Shown: piece by piece, positions 49,753-58,843 of the stretch
Layout of the letters: each line of letters opens with the position of its first letter
Numbering within the stretch: position 1 is the stretch's first letter
Source: Lelliottia wanjuensis
GTDB taxonomy: Bacteria > Pseudomonadota > Gammaproteobacteria > Enterobacterales > Enterobacteriaceae
Length of the DNA: 64,000 nucleotides
Assembly: GCF_030238365.1 (NCBI RefSeq)
Contig: NZ_JASSOT010000067.1
Span: forward strand, 1-64,000
Direction: 5' to 3'
Made by a program: the position numbers and the translations under genes
The notes under the pieces: generated by a model
What the model saw: only the letters and a program-made list of their open reading frames with translations
Database searches by the model: none
Told to the model about the DNA's origin: nothing

Positions 49753-49845
49753 GATGAGATGGGAATGAGCCTTCGTTGGTGAAAGCTCAATATGAGCATC
49801 AGCGTTGTAAAAGTGGCCGAATCCTGGCGGGAGGCTGTTAAGCGT

Positions 49846-49877
49846 GAATGTCTGCTATGAGCGAAAAGCAGACATTC
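49846..49877. repeat. Inverted repeat downstream of the MFS gene
   Basis: GAATGTCTGCT and AGCAGACATTC form an 11-bp perfect stem with a 10-base loop. It lies between the relic and convergent MFS gene and may terminate either. Confidence 0.7.
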
Positions 49878-49930
49878 GGCTCTCTGCTATATGCCATAAT
49901 TAAGCGCACGCCTGAAATAAATGGATTGTG

Positions 49931-51124
49931 CTAGTGCGCTTTACTGTTTTGAAGAGATGTGACGTAAGTCATCGCTGACGCCCCCAGCAGTAGTAACCCA
50001 CTCAAGCCGAAAGCACTTTGCCATCCCAGACTGTCGAATACCACTCCTCCTGCCGTTGAACCAAGTGCAATCGAAAGCTGGATCACTGCAACCATGAGAC
50101 CACCACCCGTCTCTGCATCTTCGGGCAGCGCCCGTGCAATCCATGTCCACCATCCCGTTGGCGCCGCCGTGGCCAGTAACCCCCACAGGCTTAGCAAAAC
50201 TGTAACCGCCCAGATGCTGTGTCCGAACAGCAATAATGTACCGGCTACCGTTGCCATAAGCAGGGGAATCATTATTAAAATTTGATACAACCTGGCATTC
50301 AGGAATATCGATACGGCTAATGTGCCGACAAAACCTGCTGCGCCTATTGCGAGCAAAATCAGTGAGAACCCAGCAGGACCTACGTTGGTCACGTTCTCAA
50401 GAAAGGGGCGCACATAGGTAAATAAGGCAAACTGCCCAATAAAGAAGAGCCCGCAAGCTAGCAGTCCTGTTAGTACAATGGCGTCGCTGAACAGACGAAG
50501 CAGAGTCCCCTCTAGCTTTTGTTTTTTATCGCTTTTCATAGTGGGCAGGCTGACCCATAGCCAGATGAACGCGGCTATCGCCAGGGGGACGATGCATAAA
50601 AAGGCCCCACGCCAGCCGACAGTTGTCCCCAGATAGCTACCAAGTGGCGCAGCCACAACGGTAGCCAGCGCGTTCCCACCATTAAAAATCGCCAGCGCAC
50701 GGGGAACCTGATGCTGCGGTACGAGCCGAATGGCGGTTGCAGCTGAGAGTGACCAGAATCCACCGATGACGACGCCAATCAGGGCCCTACCCAGCATATA
50801 AACCGGATAGCTGGGTGCCACGGCGATAACCAATCCAGATATGGCCATCAGGACAGCTAGCCCCAGCAGAAGATATTTACGATTCAGATCTCCGGCGATA
50901 TGGGAGATAGTCAGGCTGGTCAGTACCGCCAGCGCGCCAGATATTGCAATTCCCTGGCCTGCCAGGCCTTCCGTGATGTGCAGCTCGCGGGCAATAGGCG
51001 TCAATAGGCTGACCGGCATAAATTCGGAAGCGATTAGTACAAAAACGCAGAGCGTCATGGCAAACACGCCACCCCAGTGCGCATCTGTTTTTTTAGGTGA
51101 TTTTTTAAGACTTACTATGGACAT
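49931..51124 (-). CDS. MFS DHA1-family exporter (NepI-like)
   Basis: 397 residues, twelve predicted helices. The loop motif AGDLNRKYLLLGLAVL lies between helices 2 and 3 and RALIGVVIGGFWSLSAATAIRL follows. The latter is close to the E. coli purine-nucleoside exporter NepI and arabinose exporter relatives. The substrate is unknown. It is the second gene after the hydrolase at 52401, 140 bases downstream of it, and is probably in its operon. The start MSIVSLKK is chosen over an ATG three codons upstream. Confidence 0.85.
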   Translation of the reverse strand: MSIVSLKKSPKKTDAHWGGVFAMTLCVFVLIASEFMPVSLLTPIARELHITEGLAGQGIAISGALAVLTSLTISHIAGDLNRKYLLLGLAVLMAISGLVIAVAPSYPVYMLGRALIGVVIGGFWSLSAATAIRLVPQHQVPRALAIFNGGNALATVVAAPLGSYLGTTVGWRGAFLCIVPLAIAAFIWLWVSLPTMKSDKKQKLEGTLLRLFSDAIVLTGLLACGLFFIGQFALFTYVRPFLENVTNVGPAGFSLILLAIGAAGFVGTLAVSIFLNARLYQILIMIPLLMATVAGTLLLFGHSIWAVTVLLSLWGLLATAAPTGWWTWIARALPEDAETGGGLMVAVIQLSIALGSTAGGVVFDSLGWQSAFGLSGLLLLGASAMTYVTSLQNSKAH

Positions 51125-51264
51125 TATCAGCATCTCTTTATATGGACGCGGCGAGATTCAGAACAGCCGGGACAGACGCTATTCAGAGAATAACGAGAAC
51201 ATGTGGATGAGAATGGGGAGCGAACGATTAAAACCGCCTGCAATTAGCAGGCGGTTTCAGGTCG

Positions 51265-52401
51265 TTATCTTAAATTAGCTTTGAAAAACTGCTCAAATTT
51301 ATCGAAAGGGATCTTGCCCGCAACGTTATCGTACAAATCAACGTGGTTTGCCCCCGGAACAATCACCAGCTCTTTCTCTTTACTGCCAATGGCCTTAAAG
51401 GCATCTTCGGCAAAATAGCGTGAGTGGGCTTTTTCGCCGGTCACAATAAGTGTAGGGATAGTGACTTCATTGGCGTAACTCAGAAGCGGCATATTCATAA
51501 ATGACAGCGGCATAGTCGCATTCCAGGCCCCGGTTGAATTGACCGAATGCGCATGGAAACCACGCGGCATGCGATAATAGTCAAAGAACTCTTTCAAAAC
51601 AGGATGAGGATTGGCAGGTAACGTTTCCGGCAAAACACGATCCGATGCACTGACGTTACCCTTCTCATCAACATTAATGTCATGGCCGCCGGGCGCGTAA
51701 GTGCCATTTTCCGCATCTTTCCAACGCTGTGCGTTCAGATACTGTAGTACTGCGCGACGATCTTTAGTTGAATAGCGGTCTTTACCATCACCCACACCAT
51801 GCCCCATCGCACGGCTCATGTCATACATCACGCTGGTCGCCACCGCTTTCACGCGGGTATCCATTGCGGCGTCGTTTAAGGCCATGCCGCCCCAGCCGCA
51901 AATACCGAGCAGCCCGATACGGTCGCGATCAACCTCTTTTTGCAGACCTAAGAAGTCAACTGCCGCGCTGAAATCCTCGGTATTAATATCCGGAGAGGCG
52001 ACATTACGTGGAGAGCCACCGCTTTCTCCCGTATACGAAGGGTCAAACGCCAGGGTAACAAACCCCTGTTCTGCCAGCGTTTGTGCATACAGTCCGCTAG
52101 ATTGCTCTTTCACTGCGCCGAAAGGCCCACTGACGGCAATGGCCGCCAGCTTACGCTCACCACGATCCTTCGGGATGTAGAGATCCCCCACTAGAGTGAC
52201 CCCATAACGGTTCTGGAAGGTCACTTTACGGTGATCCACTTTCTTGCTTTCAGGGAATGTTTTATCCCATTTTTCGACCAGCGAAACAGGCGCGTTCGGA
52301 TTAGTTGTATCAGCATAACTCATGTTTGTGACTCCACTTAATGATGCACATAGCAGCATGGCGGGTATCGCAGTTGCCAGTTTTTGGGTGAAAACAGTCA
52401 T
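51265..52401 (-). CDS. Secreted alpha/beta hydrolase with Cys at the nucleophile elbow
   Basis: 378 residues with a signal peptide (to about SYA). Alpha/beta-hydrolase fold: the strand-turn-helix elbow reads LLGICGWGGMAL with Cys where Ser is usual, as in dienelactone hydrolases; Asp is likely in the VTGEKAHSRYF region and His in PGANHVDLYD. The family includes E. coli YcjY; the substrate is unknown. The start is ATG at 52401 after GGGAG. It is divergent from a LysR gene and cotranscribed with an MFS exporter. Confidence 0.85.
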   Translation of the reverse strand: MTVFTQKLATAIPAMLLCASLSGVTNMSYADTTNPNAPVSLVEKWDKTFPESKKVDHRKVTFQNRYGVTLVGDLYIPKDRGERKLAAIAVSGPFGAVKEQSSGLYAQTLAEQGFVTLAFDPSYTGESGGSPRNVASPDINTEDFSAAVDFLGLQKEVDRDRIGLLGICGWGGMALNDAAMDTRVKAVATSVMYDMSRAMGHGVGDGKDRYSTKDRRAVLQYLNAQRWKDAENGTYAPGGHDINVDEKGNVSASDRVLPETLPANPHPVLKEFFDYYRMPRGFHAHSVNSTGAWNATMPLSFMNMPLLSYANEVTIPTLIVTGEKAHSRYFAEDAFKAIGSKEKELVIVPGANHVDLYDNVAGKIPFDKFEQFFKANLR

Positions 52402-52571
52402 CAAAACTCCCCTTATAAAACGTGATTGAAACAGGTTTCATACGGACAACACTGCTGTGCTTTGTAGCAATGCGCTCATTATAGTTAGCAGAAATAGTGC
52501 TGATTAGAGGGTGTTAAGTGCTAGGATTAATACCAAATTATTCTAAATTAAGATGTGGTTTCGGGAGCAGA

Positions 52572-53459
52572 ATGATGGCGAAACGGGAAAACTATAACGA
52601 TTTGTACCTGTTTATGCAGGTGGTACGGGAAGGGAGCTTTACAGCAGCAGCACATCGCCTTGGCCTGGCACAATCAGGAATAAGCCGTTCAGTTCGGGAA
52701 CTTGAAGAACGACTGGGAGTTCAGCTCCTGGTGCGCACCACGCGCAGATTATCGCTCACCCATGCCGGTGAAAAGCTCTACCGGACCATTGAAGCAGGAT
52801 TCGACGCTTTAGATATGGGACTGGACACGCTGGCTCATTATCGCCAGTCCCCATCGGGGACGGTACGCATCAATGCCAGTCAGCATGCTATTGATAAATT
52901 GCTTCTGCCAAAGCTTGCGGTATTTAAGAAGAGCTACCCGGATATCCGACTGGAACTCATTAGCGAAAGCCGATTTGTCGATATTATTGCCGAAAGGTTT
53001 GATGCGGGTGTTCGCCTGGGGCCTGAAGTAGGTAGTGGCATGGTTGCTGTGCGTATTTCCCCAGACATGGAGATGGCTGTTGTCGGCACGCCTGACCATT
53101 TTCGTCGCTATGGCTTTCCGCAAGCCCCCACAGATTTAGCGGTTCATCCCTGCATCGCTTATCAGTTTGGCGACGGGAAACTGTACTCATGGGAACTTCA
53201 CCATAACGGTAAAAAAATCACCCATCGGCCGCAGGGGCAGTGGGTTTTCGCGGACAGCTATATGGAGGCCAAAGCGGCCAGGCTGGGCCTGGGACTGGCT
53301 TATGTTCCGGAGGAGTTGGTATCTGAGGATTTAGAACAGGGTTCGCTCATCAGAGTTTTACAACGTTACAGCCAACGCCTGGAAGGCTCATTTCTATATT
53401 ATCCGCACCGCAATGTGTCGCCTGCTCTACGAGCGGTTATCGATACATTGAGAATTTAG
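52572..53459 (+). CDS. LysR-family transcriptional regulator
   Basis: 295 residues. The N-terminal HTH is DLYLFMQVVREGSFTAAAHRLGLAQSGISRSVRELEERLG, with a periplasmic-binding-like effector domain behind (INASQHAIDKLLLPKLAVF; ADSYMEAKAARLGLGLAYVPEEL). GGAG lies six bases before the ATG. It is divergent over 170 bases from the hydrolase-exporter pair, the classical LysR layout, so it probably controls them; the inducer is unknown. Confidence 0.92.
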   Translation: MMAKRENYNDLYLFMQVVREGSFTAAAHRLGLAQSGISRSVRELEERLGVQLLVRTTRRLSLTHAGEKLYRTIEAGFDALDMGLDTLAHYRQSPSGTVRINASQHAIDKLLLPKLAVFKKSYPDIRLELISESRFVDIIAERFDAGVRLGPEVGSGMVAVRISPDMEMAVVGTPDHFRRYGFPQAPTDLAVHPCIAYQFGDGKLYSWELHHNGKKITHRPQGQWVFADSYMEAKAARLGLGLAYVPEELVSEDLEQGSLIRVLQRYSQRLEGSFLYYPHRNVSPALRAVIDTLRI

Positions 53460-53541
53460 GACTGAGGACGAGCTTATACACATGTAAGGGTAAAAGGTCT
53501 GCTGTTGGCACAAAGTAGACCACTCCCCCATCAACAAAAAA

Positions 53542-53573
53542 GCCGGATGGCGCTGCCGCTTATCCGGCCTACA
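53542..53573. repeat. REP sequence
   Basis: GCCGGATGGCGCTGCCGCTT followed by ATCCGGCCTAC, one REP unit (Y-type tip) after the LysR gene. Confidence 0.8.
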
Positions 53574-53589
53574 GGTTTTACACCGCTTT

Positions 53590-54027
53590 TTAGTGCGCAG
53601 TCTGCTGACAGGACCAGCGCGGTGCATTTAGCTCCCCGGCGAACATCCACATCAGTTCGCACAGCAAACCGCGCAGCGATTTTTCCATGTCCGGTAACAG
53701 CGACTGCTGGCACAGCAGCTGAGTCAGCGCCTGGCAGTAATCACACAAGGCTTCGGCATCCGGCTCAAAATAAGACGGCGCTTCCGGCAGCGTGTCGACG
53801 GTAAAGCGCTCGATCAGATGCGCAGGGATGGGTTCGCTAAGCGTCGGGCGAAGCAACGCGAGGCACGCACTGATTCGGCCCAGCAGCGCCAGTTTGTACG
53901 CGGGTTCATGGCACTCCATCAGGGTTTCAGCAAAACGGTCGCAGCAGTCGGCGAGCTCGGTGAAGTCTGTCGCGGCGCTGAACGGGACGCTCAGTAAATC
54001 GTGAGCGGGGGTGAAAATGGTAGTCAT
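53590..54027 (-). CDS. Unknown 145-aa protein of phage-satellite-like context
   Basis: 145 residues from the ATG at 54027 (GGAG nine bases upstream); the frame is open 32 codons further into the leader. It is all-helical in appearance, with many Cys and Leu residues, no membrane segment and a C-terminus ending near MFAGELNAPRW. I recall similar proteins next to ash/Icd-like leaders of P4-type satellites in enterobacteria but know no function. No integrase or other satellite gene is nearby. Confidence 0.6.
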   Translation of the reverse strand: MTTIFTPAHDLLSVPFSAATDFTELADCCDRFAETLMECHEPAYKLALLGRISACLALLRPTLSEPIPAHLIERFTVDTLPEAPSYFEPDAEALCDYCQALTQLLCQQSLLPDMEKSLRGLLCELMWMFAGELNAPRWSCQQTAH

Positions 54028-54270
54028 GGGGAAAACTCCAATGTGTGTTTTGAAATTACCGTCACTGGAGAGGTCAATCTCACGGGTGACAGAACCGGGC
54101 GGGGTTGACCTTACCGACCACACTGGATATCGGCGCGTCTTGCGACGCCCCCACCCGGCCCGTCATTGTAGCGTAGCCGTGTGCACGACACAAAAATGGT
54201 GCGATTGCGCCAAGTGTGTCCTCAATGTGTAGTTCGGGAGGTCAATCCCGGTACCTGATTTTGCAGGTGC
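54028..54270 (-). other. Ash/Icd-like leader with direct repeats
   Basis: Read on the minus strand, the motif GATTGACCTC followed at a distance by ACACATTG-GG occurs twice: GATTGACCTCCC with ACACATTGAGGA (54247 down to 54219) and GATTGACCTCTCC with ACACATTGGAG (54079 down to 54037). The second copy ends at the ribosome site of the 145-aa gene. This mimics the arrangement I know from phage P4 ash-type regions. The spacer holds a GC-rich segment GGGCCGGGTGGGGGCGTCGC. Confidence 0.45.
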
Positions 54271-54556
54271 GAAAGAAGAATACGGCGATAACCGGATATC
54301 GACAATGGGTATTACTGGAAGGAGGATCTCGTTGTTGAATGTAATTTCCTTCAGATGATTACATCATTTAAATCAATGTGTTGGTCGGAATAATTTACAC
54401 GAATCACTGCGTCAGACCTGCAACAGAACTCAATCTCCAGTCGAATTTATTGTCATCTCTCAGCCAACGACGCGGGGCGATCGTGCTGATCTCCCTGCTT
54501 TCTGAGGGAGTGTGGCTAATGTCAGGTCAGATATGAATGAGGAGCGGAGGTTTAAG

Positions 54557-54574
54557 ATGTTATTGTTTGCTTAG
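54557..54574 (+). other. Five-codon mini-frame MLLFA with strong ribosome site
   Basis: GGAGCGGAGG precedes ATG TTA TTG TTT GCT TAG. It ends 24 bases before the start of the 99-aa gene. It could be a leader peptide or chance. The rest of 54271-54598 shows nothing else I can support. Confidence 0.3.
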
Positions 54575-54598
54575 CGTACTGAATCAGGAATAATCAGC

Positions 54599-54898
54599 AT
54601 GTGCCATAACTTTCTGTTGCCGAACTACTTAGCCGGGTATGTCGATTCCATGCGTAAATTACAAAAACTCATTTTATCTGAACGCACCACCACGTCCCCC
54701 TACGACAGCCTTTCTCCGAGAGCGATATCTCGTATCGCATCAAAATGTCGTAAGGATGAAGTTGCTGATGCGCATATCCTTATAAAGCAGCTCAATGCGG
54801 AGTTGTGCACTATTCCCGATTGGGATGGTGATACACATGATGACATTTGGAGGTGTCTCGAATTGTTCAAAGCAATTCTGGATAAAATGAAAAAATAA
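54599..54898 (+). CDS. Hypothetical 99-aa protein
   Basis: A 99-residue frame with AGGA 10-13 bases before the ATG. The middle is basic (RAISRIASKCRKDEVADAHILIKQL) and the C-terminus acidic then Lys-rich (IPDWDGDTHDDIW...DKMKK). There is no membrane segment or known motif. An alternative start is MRKLQKL at codon 18. I do not recognise the family. The flanking DNA is AT-rich and looks acquired. Confidence 0.5.
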   Translation: MCHNFLLPNYLAGYVDSMRKLQKLILSERTTTSPYDSLSPRAISRIASKCRKDEVADAHILIKQLNAELCTIPDWDGDTHDDIWRCLELFKAILDKMKK

Positions 54899-55118
54899 AT
54901 TACCCTAGTGTCCATTTCAGATTCGAGGTATTAGCACAATTTCATCTATAAGCAAGCACTGATATTGCTTGACTCCAGAAGATCACTAAGTGATTTGTCA
55001 GGTTTTGACCTACTTACTATACAAAACGCCATCTTCCGCTCATGGCACGAAGCTGACCCCACCCAATTAATGAGCCTACCTAATAAACCCTAGCGCATTA
55101 CCCTACCTAATCAAATAA

Positions 55119-56033
<915 letters not shown>

Positions 56034-56054
56034 TTATCACGACTCACAAACAGC

Positions 56055-56082
56055 AAAAATCCACGCCCTTGCGTGGATTTTT
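56055..56082. terminator. Terminator between the reductase and the EAL gene
   Basis: AAAAATCCACGC and GCGTGGATTTTT form a 12-bp stem around CCTT with A and T ends on both sides, bidirectional for two convergent genes. Confidence 0.9.
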
Positions 56083-56100
56083 CATTTTCGACACCCAGGA

Positions 56101-57549
56101 CTAACTAAACTGCCTGATCATTCGGTCGAGATCTTTTTCCCTGACGGCTTTCGAAAGGTAATATCCCTGGAAACTTTTCACCCCTGCTGCGGCCAGTTTT
56201 TCGAACTTATCCTCACTGTCGACCCCTTCTGCCACGCAAGCTCCGCCGGTCATATCGCTGTAAAACTGGATAGCCTTAATCAAACTGTAGTCGTCTTCAT
56301 TTGCCGAGAATTTATCAACAAGATCGCGATCTAATTTCAGCCCATCAAAACGTATCTGTCTGACAGGAAACATCGCGTAGTCGCTGGAAAAACAGTCATC
56401 GAGGAACAGGCGACACCCGGTATCACGAATACGCTGCATCGCGAAAGGAATTTCTTTATTCTGCGTGACATCAATGGTCTCAGCAAATTCGAATACCAGC
56501 TTCTCTGCCCAGGCCACGTTCGAGAGTAATTCGACCGCTTTTTTTGCCATATCAGGTAATGCGTTCCCTCCGGCTAATTCCGGGGGAATATTGACCGAGA
56601 AATAATATTTGCCATTGTATTTATTGATCCCTTTCACTGCCGCATCAATCACAAGGGCCGTCATCTGCAGCCAGATTTTTTTATCATGAAGATCGGTCAA
56701 AAAGCTCACAGGTTTAAGGATCTCGCCGTTACGATCCCAGCGTAAGAGAATTTCAAACCCGACCACTTTTTTATTTCCGTCCGTAATCACCTGATAAACA
56801 GGGAAAATTTCCCGCCTCATCAATGCCCTGATCAGTTCAGACTGACGATCGCTATGCTTTTCACTCTCCACGTCTGCTGGATCTGCACTGATGCGAATAA
56901 AAGAGACATCCTTCAGCCAGGGCTGAATAAATTGTAATTTACGCAGCCCTTCCGTACGGTGCGTATATATCGTTTTGACGTCCAGACCGTACATTTCTGA
57001 TTGTTGTTTAACCGATATTCCGCGGTAGGCGTTAAGCACAACATCCAGCTCTCGTGATGTCAGTCCTTTTGCCAGATTGCCGGTTAACATTTCATCGAGC
57101 CGTACAGCATCTTCCAGACGAGGGAAATCATTGTGAAGAATATCCTCACAGGAGTGCGACAAACTGGCAATGCGGATGGTTTTAAGCTTATATCTGTCTT
57201 TGATGAGACTCAACACCATACGGTAAATCCAGGTAGCGGGCAGACTACAGTAAATAGTCATCGTCACACTACAGGGAAGCGCGTTGAGTAATGAAATGCT
57301 CTTCTTTAACGTCAGCAAAATAGTGGGCAGATCGCCTTTTAAAAAAACAGAAATACACCTGTCAGCATCACCACAGATGTCATTGACTTCTCGTTCGGTG
57401 GCCGTATCACCCTGAGTCATAATACGTGAAGAACGGATGGCATCACGTGCAAGCAGCATATCATAGCCCTGCCAGGTAAAACCGCAGGGCGTAATGACGA
57501 ATTTATGTTTAATAGGATTCGGGTAATAGATAAGCGCTTCGCAGGCCAC
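56101..57549 (-). CDS. LuxR-type HTH protein with C-terminal EAL domain
   Basis: 482 residues from GTG at 57549, which has a near-perfect GGAGGT upstream; the frame is open 21 more codons. An N-terminal domain of about 150 residues precedes a LuxR/FixJ-type HTH (GLTSRELDVVLNAYRGISVKQQSEMYG, 163-189) and an EAL domain (240-480). Conserved EAL residues are E266 (EIL), N320, E357, D384-D385, K405, E441 and Q461, but the loop-6 motif DDFGTG reads DDCFSS. It may therefore bind c-di-GMP more than hydrolyse it. It resembles regulator-phosphodiesterase hybrids of Enterobacteriaceae and is probably linked to the adjacent adhesin locus. Confidence 0.85.
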   Translation of the reverse strand: MACEALIYYPNPIKHKFVITPCGFTWQGYDMLLARDAIRSSRIMTQGDTATEREVNDICGDADRCISVFLKGDLPTILLTLKKSISLLNALPCSVTMTIYCSLPATWIYRMVLSLIKDRYKLKTIRIASLSHSCEDILHNDFPRLEDAVRLDEMLTGNLAKGLTSRELDVVLNAYRGISVKQQSEMYGLDVKTIYTHRTEGLRKLQFIQPWLKDVSFIRISADPADVESEKHSDRQSELIRALMRREIFPVYQVITDGNKKVVGFEILLRWDRNGEILKPVSFLTDLHDKKIWLQMTALVIDAAVKGINKYNGKYYFSVNIPPELAGGNALPDMAKKAVELLSNVAWAEKLVFEFAETIDVTQNKEIPFAMQRIRDTGCRLFLDDCFSSDYAMFPVRQIRFDGLKLDRDLVDKFSANEDDYSLIKAIQFYSDMTGGACVAEGVDSEDKFEKLAAAGVKSFQGYYLSKAVREKDLDRMIRQFS

Positions 57550-57921
57550 AATGACCTCCTGTAAAAAGAGTAGATGCAATGAACTTCGTAAAGAAGAAAC
57601 GTAAAATATCATACCAAACCCTTATTATCACCACCATAAAAGACGTCTTTAAAAAGAGTAAAAAACCGCTTCTTTACAGATAAAAGACATTAAAAGCATT
57701 TAATGCCAATAACAATACAGAATGAGCGCGTACATATTTGATTTAATTTCCCTGCGTTGCTAATGCAATTACATCCAATTACATTCTTATCGCGTCTGAG
57801 GGTGTTATCTTTTAAAATAACAAAAGTAAAATACATTCACCCAATGTATAATATTATCTACGAAAGTTCCGACTGACATCAACACAGCACTTACTGGCTC
57901 GCTTTAATATAGGGCAACCGC
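57550..57921. promoter_or_regulatory. Divergent AT-rich control region
   Basis: 372 bases between two divergent regulatory genes. A 12-bp palindrome AAAGACGTCTTT lies at 57639-57650, and a direct repeat CAATTACAT occurs at 57765 and 57776. There is no gene. Confidence 0.45.
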
Positions 57922-58806
57922 ATGGATAAACTCATTTCATCCAGGGCATTGCTGCATCGAAGGGACGTTATCAAAAATAACCCTCGATTCAGTGAAGCTA
58001 TAAAACAGCATTTCACCATTAATGATTCAATCTACAAGAAACAACCCCTGTTCTATAAAACAATGCTTCAGGAATCCAGGCTTAACATTGTGTTATCGAT
58101 GTGCTGCTTTGTGTTCGGCAACCAGGCCTCTTCCGTCTCAGAAATCAAAGAGTTATGCGCACGGTATAAAATAGCCAGCCCGAATAGCGTGATCGCGATT
58201 ATTACCTTACTCCGAACGACCGGCAGAATCAGTACCTGGCGCTGCAGCGAGGACCGACGAAAAATGTTGATCGAGCCGACGCAAAAAGGGCTGGATGAAC
58301 TTAAGCGCTATATGTCGGGTGCGTTTTTACCGGTGAGCACATTATATCCAGATTACAATATCAATATTAATCTCCTGGACAATACGGCGCTGCGCCATAG
58401 TTTTTTTCATCGTGCCGCTGAGTATCTTTTCCGGGGCGTGACCTTTAAAAAGATTTTGCCCGACGTGGGATTGTTTATTGATAAAGATGGGGGGCGCATG
58501 ATCATGCTGTATCTCTATTTACAGGCAATGAAAAACAGAAATTCCCATGGCGCGATTATTGACTATTCGGCGAGCGTGATTGCCAAGGAATTTTATGTTT
58601 CGCGCATCCATGTTAATCGCATCATTAAGGCGGCGCAGGAGGCAGGATATCTCAAAGATCGGGAAGATGGTTTTATTACGATTTACCCCAGCTTTATTCA
58701 ACTGGTGGAAAATTATTGCGGGTTATACTTTGCCTATGTCACTCACTATCTGAATATTCACCCTAAAGAACGGCTGGCGGCAATCAGTTTTCACGCTGCC
58801 GTATAA
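57922..58806 (+). CDS. Putative winged-helix regulator of unknown family
   Basis: 294 residues, no signal peptide. Two regions look like winged helices: residues about 55-115 (SEIKELCARYKIASPNSVIAIITLLRTTGRIS, then RRKMLIEPTQKGLDEL) and about 210-255 (SASVIAKEFYVSRIHVNRIIKAAQEAGYLKDRED). It is probably a transcriptional regulator. It is divergent from the HTH-EAL gene and convergent with the secretion genes at 58842. I do not recognise a named family. The start has only a weak ribosome site. Confidence 0.6.
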   Translation: MDKLISSRALLHRRDVIKNNPRFSEAIKQHFTINDSIYKKQPLFYKTMLQESRLNIVLSMCCFVFGNQASSVSEIKELCARYKIASPNSVIAIITLLRTTGRISTWRCSEDRRKMLIEPTQKGLDELKRYMSGAFLPVSTLYPDYNININLLDNTALRHSFFHRAAEYLFRGVTFKKILPDVGLFIDKDGGRMIMLYLYLQAMKNRNSHGAIIDYSASVIAKEFYVSRIHVNRIIKAAQEAGYLKDREDGFITIYPSFIQLVENYCGLYFAYVTHYLNIHPKERLAAISFHAAV

Positions 58807-58813
58807 TTAAGCA

Positions 58814-58843
58814 GGCGGTCGGTTAACCGACCGCCATTTTTTT
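58814..58843. terminator. Bidirectional terminator after the winged-helix gene
   Basis: A 22-bp perfect palindrome of GGCGGTCGGTT and its complement, followed by a run of seven T, where two convergent genes end. Confidence 0.9.

Noticed and set aside
53505..54232. Plus-strand frames opposite the 145-aa gene
   Set aside because: No ribosome sites and basic low-complexity products. The minus strand has a good start and leader.
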